From the NCBI RefSeq assembly GCF_904846605.1, contig NZ_CAJHBI010000010.1, positions 1 through 64,000 of the forward strand: a stretch of DNA of 64,000 nucleotides. Direction: 5' to 3'. Below the pieces are notes generated by a model. That model saw only the letters and a list, made by a program, of their open reading frames with translations, searched no databases and was not told where the DNA came from. The stretch is from Psychrobacter sp. 72-O-c (GTDB lineage: Bacteria; Pseudomonadota; Gammaproteobacteria; Pseudomonadales; Moraxellaceae). Made by a program: the position numbers and the translations under genes. Position 1 is the stretch's first letter, and every line of letters starts with the position of its first letter. Positions 1 to 8,091 of the stretch are shown one piece after another.

Positions 1-28
1 CAGTATAATTCGGTTAGGTTATCCATGT

Positions 29-96
29 AAGAAGTCCTTTTTGCTGTCGTTTGTCTTGGTAAACTTACTTTAGCGTATTAGGACTTCTTTTTTTAT
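29..96 (+). terminator. possible terminator hairpin, long loop
   Basis: A perfect 10-bp inverted repeat (29-38 with 80-89) is followed on the plus strand by a T-run. The roughly 41-nt loop is long for an intrinsic terminator, and the T-run lies over the end of sdhB, so this is only a candidate. It could end a plus-strand transcript coming from the left of the window. Confidence 0.3.
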
Positions 97-806
97 CTTT
101 TTCTTCGCTTATCCCGAACTGAGGTTAAATTACCAATTGCTTTAGTTGGGTTCAAACCTTTTGGGCAATACAACACACAATTCATAATACCTCGGCAACG
201 GAATAAACTAAACGGATCTTCTAAACGTAACAAACGTGCCCGAGTATCCGTATCGCGGCTATCAACAGCGAAGCGATTAGCGTTCAATAGCGCTGCTGGT
301 CCTAAGAACTTATCAGGGTTCCACCAAAACGATGGGCAAGCGGTTGAACAGCAAGCGCATAAAATACACTCGTATAGACCGTTTAGCTTTTCACGTTGCT
401 CAGGTGATTGCAGGCGCTCGGTTGGCGGTGGTGGCTGATCATTGATTAAGAACGGGTGAATCTTTTCATATTGCTCATAAAATTGGTTCATATCAATAAC
501 CAGATCACGAACAACCGGCAGACCTGGTAGCGGACGAATAGTTACCTTCTCAGGCAAGTCGTTCATGTTAGTTAAACAGGCCAAGGCGTTTTTACCATTG
601 ATGTTCATACCATCAGAGCCACAAATACCTTCACGGCAAGACCGGCGAAAAGTGATGGTTTCATCTTGTTGTTTAAGGCGTATTAATAGATCAAGCAACA
701 TACGATCTGAATCTAATAATTCAATCGTATAGCTTTGCATGCGCGGCGCTGCGTCCTTATCAGGGTCGTAGCGATAGATTTCGATGGTTCGAGTACCTCT
801 GTTCAT
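93..806 (-). CDS. sdhB: succinate dehydrogenase iron-sulfur subunit
   Basis: SdhB carries electrons from the flavoprotein SdhA to the membrane quinone site (TCA cycle, complex II, inner membrane). All three cluster motifs are visible: [11 protein letters not shown] plus a later Cys for the 2Fe-2S centre, [12 protein letters not shown] for 4Fe-4S, and [14 protein letters not shown] for the 3Fe-4S and 4Fe-4S ligands. The frame is open to 854, but I chose the ATG at 806 (237 aa, [15 protein letters not shown]) because it matches the usual family N-terminus and has GGGAG upstream. SdhB normally follows sdhA; the DNA upstream here does not encode an SdhA C-terminus, so the gene is separated from its usual partner. 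Function is certain; operon integrity is not. Confidence 0.95.
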   Translation of the reverse strand: MNRGTRTIEIYRYDPDKDAAPRMQSYTIELLDSDRMLLDLLIRLKQQDETITFRRSCREGICGSDGMNINGKNALACLTNMNDLPEKVTIRPLPGLPVVRDLVIDMNQFYEQYEKIHPFLINDQPPPPTERLQSPEQREKLNGLYECILCACCSTACPSFWWNPDKFLGPAALLNANRFAVDSRDTDTRARLLRLEDPFSLFRCRGIMNCVLYCPKGLNPTKAIGNLTSVRDKRRKR

Positions 807-1266
807 AACTCTAAACTCCCGATACAAGTAATGGTCGGTGTACAAAGGATACAACCTCAGGTTGGATAGGTTGATGAGGCAGTAGTAACTTCCTTTTTAC
901 GGAATTCGTCTTTCTGTTTAACTATATACTAATCGTGTACCTAGTAGTCCCCCTATTTGAACGAATAGTACTGGCTCATTAACACCTTAATTATAGTAGG
1001 TCTTATAATATTTATTGGGTATACTCTAGGATTTGCTCGCTGAGGGGGTGATGTTCATGCTGGGCACGCTCTTTTTAATAAGGAGTAGTGACAGGCATAT
1101 TTTTATAGGTGTCTAATCTGTATAGTACGTCATTGGATACTGAAATAGAGAGAATTAGAGTATCTAGCGTGGTTTTATAAGCTATCTCTGGAAATAAGAA
1201 TAAAAAAGGAAGAATGAGGTAGCATCAGAAATGAAGTACAAATTTAGATAAACAGGGAGTTAGAAA
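807..1266. other. gene-free junction between sdhB and the AtoE-like gene
   Basis: About 460 bp with no convincing gene on either strand. It separates two genes pointing away from each other, so promoters for both should lie here, but I see no clear -10/-35 pair. No SdhA-like peptide is readable, so the break in the sdh operon lies in or near this stretch. Confidence 0.6.
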
Positions 1267-2586
1267 ATGAAAGGAATCACACGTTTTTCGAATAGCTTGA
1301 TGGAGAAGTATTTACCGGATCCATTTTTATTCGTCATTATCTTAACAGTAGTCATTTTTGGACTGGGCTTAGGCTTAACCGATTCTTCACCTGTACAGAT
1401 GGTGGCGTTTTGGGGTGAAGGGTTCTGGGCGTTACTCGCGTTCTCGATGCAAATGGTGCTGGTGCTAGTAACTGGTTTTGTATTGGCAAGCAGCCCAATA
1501 TTTAAAAAAGGGTTAGGCAAACTTGCGAGTTTCGCAAATTCGCCAGGTAGTGCGATTATCTGGGTAACCGTAGTGTCACTTGCAGCAAGCTGGATCAACT
1601 GGGGATTTGGGCTGGTTATTGGGGCGTTATTCGCAAAAGAATTAGCGAAGCGTGTTCAACATGTCGATTACCGTTTGCTGATTGCCAGTGCTTATTCTGG
1701 ATTTATCATTTGGCATGCCGGATTTTCTGGATCGATTCCGTTGTCAATTGCGACAGAAGGACATCCGTTCGTTGATAAAATCGGTATCATTCCAACGAGT
1801 GCAACGATTTTTGCTAGTTATAACTTAATTATTATTGCTGCATTAGTTATTATCGTCCCTTTATTGAACCGTTTAATGATGCCGAGCAGAGAAGATACGG
1901 TCACGGTGGATCCGAAAGTTCTAGTTGATCCGGTCATTGAGGAACTTCCGGCAAAATCAAATATGACCCCAGCAGAGCGTTTGGAAAACAGCTGGATTTT
2001 ATCGATGGTCATCGGTGCAATGGGGATTGCCTTTGTCGTTTATTACTTCGCACAAAATGGATTTGCGTTAACGCTCGACTTGGTTAACTTTATGTTTTTG
2101 TTCCTTGGAATTATATTCCACGGAACGCCTCGAAAGTATTTGATTGCCGTTCAAGAAGCCGTCAAAGGAGCGGGCGCCATCATCGTTCAATTTCCGTTTT
2201 ATGCAGGAATTATGGGAATGATGACGGCATCCGGTTTGGCAGGAGTTATGTCAGAAGCCTTCGTCAGCGTTTCGACAGCGGACACGCTGCCACTTTTCGC
2301 ATTCCTAAGTGCCGGACTGGTCAACTTCTTCGTCCCTTCAGGTGGTGGACAATGGGCCGTTCAAGCGCCAATTATGTTAGAAGCTGCGGAAATGCTTGGT
2401 AGCGACCCGGCGAAAGTTGCCATGGGTGTTGCATGGGGAGATGCTTGGACAAACATGATCCAGCCATTCTGGGCATTACCAGCACTGGCAATCGCTGGAC
2501 TGAAAGCCAAAGACATCATGGGCTTTTGTCTCATTGTGCTGGTTGTCAGTGGCGTTGTGATTGGTTTAGGGTTGTTGTTCTTGTAA
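1267..2586 (+). CDS. short-chain fatty acid transporter, AtoE family
   Basis: A 439-aa polytopic membrane protein of the AtoE/short-chain fatty acid transporter family (E. coli AtoE is about 440 aa), expected to import acetoacetate, butyrate or similar acids. Hydrophobic segments run the whole length, with the conserved NFFVPSGGGQWAVQAP stretch near residue 358 and the N-terminal KYLPDPFLFVIILT motif. AGGGAG precedes the ATG. No acetoacetate-CoA transferase or thiolase lies beside it. Codon choice (many GGA, GCA and TTC codons in long runs) differs from the neighbouring genes and looks Firmicute-like. Together with the IS end at 2667-2697 this suggests horizontal acquisition (inference). The exact substrate is unknown. 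Confidence 0.85.
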   Translation: MKGITRFSNSLMEKYLPDPFLFVIILTVVIFGLGLGLTDSSPVQMVAFWGEGFWALLAFSMQMVLVLVTGFVLASSPIFKKGLGKLASFANSPGSAIIWVTVVSLAASWINWGFGLVIGALFAKELAKRVQHVDYRLLIASAYSGFIIWHAGFSGSIPLSIATEGHPFVDKIGIIPTSATIFASYNLIIIAALVIIVPLLNRLMMPSREDTVTVDPKVLVDPVIEELPAKSNMTPAERLENSWILSMVIGAMGIAFVVYYFAQNGFALTLDLVNFMFLFLGIIFHGTPRKYLIAVQEAVKGAGAIIVQFPFYAGIMGMMTASGLAGVMSEAFVSVSTADTLPLFAFLSAGLVNFFVPSGGGQWAVQAPIMLEAAEMLGSDPAKVAMGVAWGDAWTNMIQPFWALPALAIAGLKAKDIMGFCLIVLVVSGVVIGLGLLFL

Positions 2587-2596
2587 ATAACACACT

Positions 2597-2658
2597 TCTA
2601 ATAGCCTGTAGTTTGGTCTCCTAGCTAGGACTCAAAAGCCAAGCTATAGGTTATTAGA
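2597..2658 (+). terminator. long imperfect hairpin after the AtoE-like gene
   Basis: Arms 2597-2616 and 2639-2658 pair at 17 of 20 positions, and the differences keep G-U pairing possible. The loop holds a perfect 12-bp palindrome (TCCTAGCTAGGA, 2619-2630). It starts 10 bp after the AtoE stop, as a transcription terminator would, but no T-run follows, so an IS-derived palindrome is equally possible. Confidence 0.4.
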
Positions 2659-2666
2659 ATCAATAT

Positions 2667-2697
2667 TCTAAGTCACCGACAATATCGGGGTGGTTCA
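2667..2697 (-). mobile_element. IS3-family terminal inverted repeat remnant
   Basis: Read on the minus strand from 2697, this begins TGAACCACCCCGATATTGTC, closely matching the IS3-family end at 7037 and the one at 8535. The GACAATNNCGGGG block and the GGTTCAGTTC edge are shared with the 7037 copy. No transposase sequence remains here. It marks an old junction at the right side of the foreign-looking AtoE gene. Confidence 0.55.
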
Positions 2698-2737
2698 GTT
2701 CGCAAGCTTTGCCTTTTAGAGACACAAATATGAAGAC

Positions 2738-3538
2738 TCAAAGCAGCCCTTTATAAAGGAAAAAACAGCTCACAACGAATAACAACACTGCAAAACATTT
2801 CTTTAATATTTGTGGTGATAACATATGAGCTACTTTCGCCCCTAACTTAGCTGTGAAAAAACTCATGCTACCAATACCTAAAAATGCATAAACGTGTACA
2901 AAGCCAATCGTATTGGGAACATTTACTTCCTGCTGCATCCCAAAAATCATAAAGCCTAAAGCACCGGCAATGGCAATAGGCAGGCCACACGCAGCTGACG
3001 TTCCAACCGCTTTTTGCATGACCACACCATAACGATTGAGATAAGGCACCGTTAAGCTGCCGCCGCCGATATCGAAAATTGCAGAAGCGACACCTATACC
3101 AGCCCCTGCAGCTAATTGCTTAGGCGTTGAAGGAAGTACTTTATTGGCATCTATCAGTTTTTTGCTACCAGTAAACATGGTCAATGCGACCCAAAGCAAA
3201 AACAGGCCAACCATTAACTGAAGATGAACCCCAGAGAGCCATCCTGCAATCCCTGCGCCTACAAAGGATCCAATCGCCATTCCTGGTGTCAGATTTTTAA
3301 AGACAGGCCACAAGACGGCGCCCTTTTTATTATGTGCCATTAAGGAACTGATAGAGGTGACAATAATAGTCGCCAATGAGGTACCTAGAGCCAGATGCAT
3401 AATAGTGTCAGCACTGTAACCCATTTGGGTAAAGACGATATATAACAGTGGCACGATGATCGTTCCACCGCCCACACCAAAAAGCCCCGCAGCAAATCCT
3501 GCTAGAGCACCTATTATTAAGAAAATAATTAATTCCAC
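2738..3538 (-). CDS. TauE/SafE (TSUP) family permease
   Basis: A 266-aa inner-membrane protein of the TSUP family, which moves sulfite, sulfonates or other organic anions. The two half-repeats of the family are visible: GALAGFAAGLFGVGGGTIIVPLL at the N-terminus and GAGIGVASAIFDIGGGSLTVPYL in the middle, each followed by several membrane helices. The length is typical. It stands alone, facing the foreign AtoE-like gene. The methionine-synthase operon lies upstream on the same strand but is separated by a terminator at 3685-3711. A sulfur-compound substrate would suit that setting, but this is inference. Confidence 0.85.
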   Translation of the reverse strand: MELIIFLIIGALAGFAAGLFGVGGGTIIVPLLYIVFTQMGYSADTIMHLALGTSLATIIVTSISSLMAHNKKGAVLWPVFKNLTPGMAIGSFVGAGIAGWLSGVHLQLMVGLFLLWVALTMFTGSKKLIDANKVLPSTPKQLAAGAGIGVASAIFDIGGGSLTVPYLNRYGVVMQKAVGTSAACGLPIAIAGALGFMIFGMQQEVNVPNTIGFVHVYAFLGIGSMSFFTAKLGAKVAHMLSPQILKKCFAVLLFVVSCFFLYKGLL

Positions 3539-3642
3539 GGGATATTTACTTCACAATTTGATTTAGTTTTATTGGCGTAGGCTGGGTTTTTAATCAAGTT
3601 TTTAGTTAAACTTTAGAACTTGGTAAGTGTCATAGTATACGG

Positions 3643-3666
3643 AAATTCTATTTAAAGAATTTCCCT
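3643..3666. promoter_or_regulatory. perfect 9-bp inverted repeat upstream of the TSUP gene
   Basis: GGAAATTCT and AGAATTTCC are separated by six bases. The site lies about 105 bp upstream of the TSUP start and downstream of the flavin reductase terminator. It has no T-run, so an operator is more likely than a terminator; no regulator is identified. Confidence 0.35.
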
Positions 3667-3684
3667 TGCAAAGCTATGAGCTAG

Positions 3685-3711
3685 GAAATAATAAAGGTCT
3701 GGGAGACCTTT
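3685..3711 (-). terminator. Rho-independent terminator of the mesX-mesD-flavin reductase operon
   Basis: AAAGGTCT and AGACCTTT (3693-3700 and 3704-3711) form a perfect 8-bp stem with a 3-base loop. On the minus strand it is followed by a T-rich tract (ATTATTT). It lies about 65 bp beyond the flavin reductase stop. Confidence 0.7.
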
Positions 3712-3774
3712 GTCCTAGTGCAAGAGAAAATTTATAATTTTCTAGCAGTGCAATTTTTTAACGCTTCTCATAAC

Positions 3775-4278
3775 TTAAGCGATTTCTACTTGACCCACTT
3801 GATGATAAGTACGATTAAAATAAACCAAACTTTCTTCTTGTTGACTGTGTTTGATTGCGACAACACGACACATAAAAATACTATGCGTTCCAACTTCCTG
3901 AACTTGCTCAATCTCACAATCAAAACTGACCAACGCATCTTCTAAAACAGGGGCACCTGTTGCTAATTCAGTCCAAGAACCCTGTTTAAATCGCTCTTCT
4001 GAACTTAATTTGGATGCAAATGCATTGGATATCTGTTCATGCTGTGCGCCTAACACATTGACACTTAGAATTTTATTTTCAATAAAATGGGCATGTGACC
4101 GAGACGTCTGATTCATACAGACCAGCAATGTTGGTGGTGTGTCTGTGACGCTACATACCGCAGACGCAGTAAACCCATGAAGACCAGATGTGCCTTCTGT
4201 GGTGACCACATTGACCGCAGTCGTTAACGAAGACATGGCATTTCTAAAGTCGGTTGCTTCAATCATATCTTTAATCAT
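3775..4278 (-). CDS. flavin reductase (HpaC/RutF-like)
   Basis: A 167-aa flavin reductase-like FMN-binding domain protein that reduces FMN or FAD with NAD(P)H and supplies it to a partner oxygenase. The family core is visible: MSSLTTAVNVVTTEG, GLHGFTASAVCSVTDTPPTLLVC and the SVNVLGAQHEQISNAFAS segment. An AGGA lies 8 bases before the chosen ATG. It is the last gene of a minus-strand set with mesD and mesX, 136 bp after mesD. In related bacteria a flavin reductase accompanies the oxygen-dependent MesD/MesX pair, so it probably supplies reduced flavin to MesX (inference from context). Confidence 0.85.
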   Translation of the reverse strand: MIKDMIEATDFRNAMSSLTTAVNVVTTEGTSGLHGFTASAVCSVTDTPPTLLVCMNQTSRSHAHFIENKILSVNVLGAQHEQISNAFASKLSSEERFKQGSWTELATGAPVLEDALVSFDCEIEQVQEVGTHSIFMCRVVAIKHSQQEESLVYFNRTYHQVGQVEIA

Positions 4279-4414
4279 TGCTGCAATCCTAAATTTGATT
4301 ATCGTTTGTTTCTAGATGAAGCTAGGGCTACTTAATGGTCTACTCAGATTTGTTCAATCAAACCGAATGAACCAATTTGATGAGACTCTTCATACATCTT
4401 GAGATCGATAAGTG

Positions 4415-5443
4415 CTAGGCAGTCAGTTCTTTACGAACGATTTCTGCGCCTGCACTTAAAGCATTCAGCTTGCCTCGTGCAACTTGGCGAGACAAGGGTG
4501 CCATGCCACAGTTGGTCGAAGGATAGAGCTTGTCAGCATCGACAAATTGAAGTGCTGTTCTAAGCGTATTGGCAACTTCTTCAGGGGTCTCAGTATTGTT
4601 GGTTGCCACATCAATGGCACCGACCATTACTTTTTTACCGCGAATCAATTCCAACAAATCCATTGGCACACGTGAGTTTTGACATTCGAGTGAGATAATA
4701 TCGATCTTAGACTGTTGCAGTTTAGGAAACGCTTTCTCATATTGGCGCCACTCTGAACCCAGTGTTTTTTTCCAATCTGTATTGGCTTTAATGCCATAGC
4801 CGTAGCAAATATGGACCGCCGTTTCACATTTTAGACCTTTGATGGCACGCTCTAAAGTGGCAATACCCCAGTCATTCACATCATCAAAGAACACATTAAA
4901 TGCCGGTTCATCGAATTGGATAATATCAACACCAGCCGCTTCTAATTCTCTCGCTTCTTGATTGAGTATGATAGCAAATTCCCAAGCCAATTTTTCACGG
5001 CTTTTATAATGACCATCATATAGCGTATCAATCATCGTCATCGGGCCTGGCAGTGCCCATTTGATTGGCTTATTGGTTTGCTGACGTAAAAACTTAGCAT
5101 CTTCAACAAAAACAGGCTTTTGACAGCTCACAGCACCAACCACTGACGGCACACTCGCATCATAGCGATTACGAATTCGAACGGTCTCACGCTTTTCAAA
5201 ATCTACGCCATCAAGATGTTCAATAAACGTGGTCACAAAATGCTGACGGGTCTGCTCGCCATCACTGACAATATCAATCCCTGCAAGCATTTGTTCCTGC
5301 AATGACACCCGCAGGGCATCTTGTTTGCCTTCAATCAGTTGTTCACCTTCTAATGCCCAAGGTGACCAAATTTTCTCAGGTTCTGCAAGCCAAGAAGGTT
5401 TCGGTAAACTGCCAGCAGTTGATGTCGGTAATAATGTTGTCAT
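4415..5443 (-). CDS. mesD: MesD-type folate-independent methionine synthase core protein
   Basis: A 342-aa protein homologous to the C-terminal catalytic half of MetE, without the N-terminal half that binds polyglutamyl folate. It should transfer a methyl group to homocysteine. Zinc ligands expected from MetE are in place: His211 and Cys213 in HICYGYG, Glu253 in SLECQN and Cys312 in STNCGM. MesD is the published name of a short MetE-like family that works without 5-methyl-THF polyglutamate and needs the DUF1852 protein MesX and oxygen; the adjacent DUF1852 gene identifies this copy. The start ATG is the family start. About 200 bp containing a palindromic repeat separate it from mesX. Its importance rises because metE in this window is frameshifted. 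Confidence 0.88.
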   Translation of the reverse strand: MTTLLPTSTAGSLPKPSWLAEPEKIWSPWALEGEQLIEGKQDALRVSLQEQMLAGIDIVSDGEQTRQHFVTTFIEHLDGVDFEKRETVRIRNRYDASVPSVVGAVSCQKPVFVEDAKFLRQQTNKPIKWALPGPMTMIDTLYDGHYKSREKLAWEFAIILNQEARELEAAGVDIIQFDEPAFNVFFDDVNDWGIATLERAIKGLKCETAVHICYGYGIKANTDWKKTLGSEWRQYEKAFPKLQQSKIDIISLECQNSRVPMDLLELIRGKKVMVGAIDVATNNTETPEEVANTLRTALQFVDADKLYPSTNCGMAPLSRQVARGKLNALSAGAEIVRKELTA

Positions 5444-5513
5444 GTTGACTCATCTTCTATGTTTTAATTTTTTATAGTTGGTGCTAAATAAAGTAGATAC
5501 ATTGTATTTTCAC

Positions 5514-5600
5514 GCGCGACTGGGATAAATTTTTCTTGCTTGCTGTGTCTACGCTGACAGAGGCTGCAAAACGTTTGTTAAAGTAGCATCCCAGTCTCGC
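5514..5600. repeat. dispersed palindromic repeat, copy A (between mesX and mesD)
   Basis: Outer arms 5514-5526 and 5588-5600 pair at 12 of 13 positions (GACTGGGAT against ATCCCAGTC at the inner end). The enclosed core, TTGCTTGCTGTG then ACGCTGACAGAGGCTGCAAA, recurs at 48299-48374 and, inverted, at 49803-49875. Here it sits inside the operon between mesX and mesD. Confidence 0.7.
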
Positions 5601-5641
5601 TATATCTTTTTAACATCGTATTGGCTATATATTTAGGCCAG

Positions 5642-6649
5642 TTAGGCGGCGTGTTTTTTAGCAGCTTGATTCTTAACATCATAGCTTGCAGCCCATTCCT
5701 CAAGAATGGCTTGGTATGGCTTGATGAACTGCTCTTCAGTAAATTTACCTTGCGTCACCGCCATCTGGCTGCGCTCTTCACGGTCATACACAATTTGAGT
5801 CAGTGAATAATCTTGGTACTTCAAACTTGGCTGATACACTTGACCTGCTGTAGAGTTGGCATTGTAGATTTCAGGTCGGTAGATCTTTTGGAAAGTTTCC
5901 ATGGTACTGATAGCACTTATCAGCTCAAGATCGGTGTAATCACTCAGCAAGTCACCCGCAAAATAAAACGCTAAAGGCGCAGCACTATTTGCAGCCATGA
6001 AGTAGCGAACGGTTAAGCCCATTTTGTGAAAGTAGTCATCGGTTAACGAATACTCATCTTGTTTGTATTCAACCCCTAATATAGGATGCTGATTAGCAGT
6101 ACGGTGATAAGTTTTACTGGTTGAAACACTGATGCAAATCACAGGTTTTTTATTAAAGTTGGCTTTATATGCCTCTGAGTTCAACAAGTATTGGAACAGT
6201 TTGCCATGTAAATCACCAAAATGCTCTGGCGTTGGTGATGCTAAGTTTTTATTGCTATGTTCTGACAGTACGACGCTAAAGTCGTAATCGCGTACATAAG
6301 ACGAGAAACTGTTGCCGATCATACCGTCAATACGCTTGTTGTCTTTGTGGTCAACAATAGTTGTTTTCAACGTCTCGATTACAGGGAATGTATTACCCTT
6401 GCCTTCAATATCCATATCTGCAGAAATGATGTCAACTTCAACAGAATAACGGTCTGCTGTCGGGTTATCCCAATGCGCCAAAGCGTTAAAACGATTATTG
6501 ATCATTCTTAGTGTTTTGCTTAAGTTCTCTTGACGATGCTCGCCACGGGCCAAATTCGCAAAGTTAGTCGTAAGACGCGTGCTGTCTGCAGGATGATAGT
6601 TTTCATCAAAACGAATGCTCTTGATTGAACAGGTAAATTCTTTACTCAT
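5642..6649 (-). CDS. mesX: MesX, DUF1852 partner of MesD
   Basis: A 335-aa DUF1852 protein. DUF1852 proteins occur almost always beside MesD and are needed for MesD-dependent methionine synthesis in the presence of oxygen; the chemistry is unresolved, with an oxygenase-like step that makes the methyl donor suspected. No signal peptide or membrane helix is visible, so it should be cytosolic. The N-terminus MSKEFTCSIKSIRFDENYHPADSTR and the uninterrupted length fit an intact gene. It leads the minus-strand operon mesX-mesD-flavin reductase. Its promoter region at 6723-6768 shares ordered elements with that of metE, which suggests common control by methionine status (inference). Confidence 0.87.
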   Translation of the reverse strand: MSKEFTCSIKSIRFDENYHPADSTRLTTNFANLARGEHRQENLSKTLRMINNRFNALAHWDNPTADRYSVEVDIISADMDIEGKGNTFPVIETLKTTIVDHKDNKRIDGMIGNSFSSYVRDYDFSVVLSEHSNKNLASPTPEHFGDLHGKLFQYLLNSEAYKANFNKKPVICISVSTSKTYHRTANQHPILGVEYKQDEYSLTDDYFHKMGLTVRYFMAANSAAPLAFYFAGDLLSDYTDLELISAISTMETFQKIYRPEIYNANSTAGQVYQPSLKYQDYSLTQIVYDREERSQMAVTQGKFTEEQFIKPYQAILEEWAASYDVKNQAAKKHAA

Positions 6650-6722
6650 GGTGATTCGCTACCCTAATTATCTGAGATAAAACCAAATTTCTGTATGGGA
6701 TAAATCATACCTGAACCAATAC

Positions 6723-6768
6723 ATGAATAAAAACGACTTAACTTAAATTAAAGATGAATAATATTCAT
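6723..6768 (-). promoter_or_regulatory. methionine-type control region of mesX (MetR-like box)
   Basis: On the minus strand the order is ATGAATATTATTCAT (6754-6768), TTAAGTTAAGT (6736-6746), then TTTTTATTCAT (6723-6733), ending 73 bp before the mesX start. The first element contains TGAA-N5-TTCA, the known MetR consensus of enterobacteria. The same three elements in the same order and orientation lie before metE at 45612-45656. Confidence 0.6.
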
Positions 6769-6876
6769 GTTTATAAGTTCATGGTATGAAAGAGGAGTGG
6801 ACAGCGGAAATTTTGACTACTGACTTAATGAACAATTAAGCCTGTAAAAGATTTTAAATTTATGAATTATAAATAC

Positions 6877-7037
6877 TTAAGAGGTGACTTGGTATACATC
6901 TAATGTAGAAGGGTAGTCGCTCGCCGCTTCAATCAGTATGCAAACGGCGCGCGCTTTAATCTCAGGAGTGTAGGTTTGTCTTTTCATTGTCGTATTCTCA
7001 TAGAATGTTGAGTCTCCGACAATCCCGGGGCGGTTCA
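6877..7037 (-). mobile_element. IS3-family left end with OrfA start, truncated
   Basis: Reading leftwards from 7037 on the minus strand, TGAACCGCCCCGGGATTGTC is the left end of an IS3-family (IS51-like) element. An ATG at 6987 then opens MKRQTYTPEIKARAVCILIE, the usual start of the OrfA helix-turn-helix protein. Similarity stops near YPST (about 6905) and the frame closes at 6877. The rest of the element is missing here. Confidence 0.75.
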
Positions 7038-7145
7038 GTTCAACACGCCCTAATCAAAATATAATTTTTCCATCCTTATCATCTTTTATTCAGTTAAAAT
7101 CATTATTATTCAACAACGCAGTAGAAATACGGTTACACAACTAAT

Positions 7146-8066
7146 ATGCAACAGATTCTTGATGATATTGCCGCAGAGATGGCCAGTGAAACCGAACGTG
7201 GAAAAGTGGCGGATTATATTCCGCAATTGGCCCATGTAGATCCAAACCAGTTTGGTATTGCGGTAGCGACACCTGATGGGCAAATATATGCAGCGGGTGA
7301 TGCGAACACACTATTTTCGATACAAAGTATCTCCAAGGTATTTACTTTGACTATTGCCCTTGGCAAGTTGGGTGATGCGCTCTGGACCCATGTTGGTCGT
7401 GAGCCATCTGGCGACCCCTTTAACTCGATCACGATATTAGAGTATGAATCTGGCCGGCCACGTAATCCATTAATCAATGCTGGTGCGATTGCGGTGGTAG
7501 ATGCGATTATGATGGGGCATGAGCCAAAAGCAACATTGGGTGAAATCTTGCAGTTTGTTCACTTTATTGCAGACGATGATTCAATTCGTTTTGACCACAA
7601 AGTGGCCGCGTCCGAAATGGAGCACAAAGACCGGAACGCGGCGTTAGCACACTTTATGAAATCCTTTGGCCTCCTAAAGCACGATGTTGATAAAGTACTG
7701 GGTGTTTATTTTCATCAATGTTCGATTGCGATGAATTGCCAGCAGTTAGCCCGTGCAGGTCTCTTTTTAGTGTCTAATGGTGTCAATCAACACACAAGGG
7801 TAAGGGTGATCAATCCACAGCGGTCCAGGCGGATCAATTCGTTAATGATGATGTGCGGTCACTACGATGGTTCTGGTGAGTTTGCCTACCGTGTCGGACT
7901 GCCAGGTAAAAGTGGTGTTGGTGGCGGTATTTTAACCATAGCGCCAGGTAAAGGATCAATCGCTGTATGGTCACCAGGGCTTGATCATGTAGGAAACTCC
8001 AAACTTGGGTTAAAAGCATTAGAGCGGCTTGTACAGAAAACTGGCTGGTCTGTTTTTTCGAATTAA
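7146..8066 (+). CDS. glsA: glutaminase A
   Basis: A 306-aa serine-dependent beta-lactamase-fold glutaminase (glutamine to glutamate plus ammonia), cytosolic. The catalytic Ser-X-X-Lys is seen in [11 protein letters not shown], followed by the conserved [11 protein letters not shown], the Tyr-containing [13 protein letters not shown] and [12 protein letters not shown]. Length is normal for GlsA (about 308 aa) and the frame is intact. No strong Shine-Dalgarno is visible before the ATG (CACAACTAAT). The gene lies between an IS3 left-end fragment facing away and an IS3 OrfB fragment, so its position may result from IS-mediated rearrangement. Confidence 0.93.
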   Translation: MQQILDDIAAEMASETERGKVADYIPQLAHVDPNQFGIAVATPDGQIYAAGDANTLFSIQSISKVFTLTIALGKLGDALWTHVGREPSGDPFNSITILEYESGRPRNPLINAGAIAVVDAIMMGHEPKATLGEILQFVHFIADDDSIRFDHKVAASEMEHKDRNAALAHFMKSFGLLKHDVDKVLGVYFHQCSIAMNCQQLARAGLFLVSNGVNQHTRVRVINPQRSRRINSLMMMCGHYDGSGEFAYRVGLPGKSGVGGGILTIAPGKGSIAVWSPGLDHVGNSKLGLKALERLVQKTGWSVFSN

Positions 8067-8091
8067 AAGCTATAAATTAACGCTTTTGTAA

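Noticed and set aside
1260-1598. Minus-strand frame opposite the AtoE-like gene
   Set aside because: It is a shadow of the membrane protein's codons, with composition typical of antisense frames.
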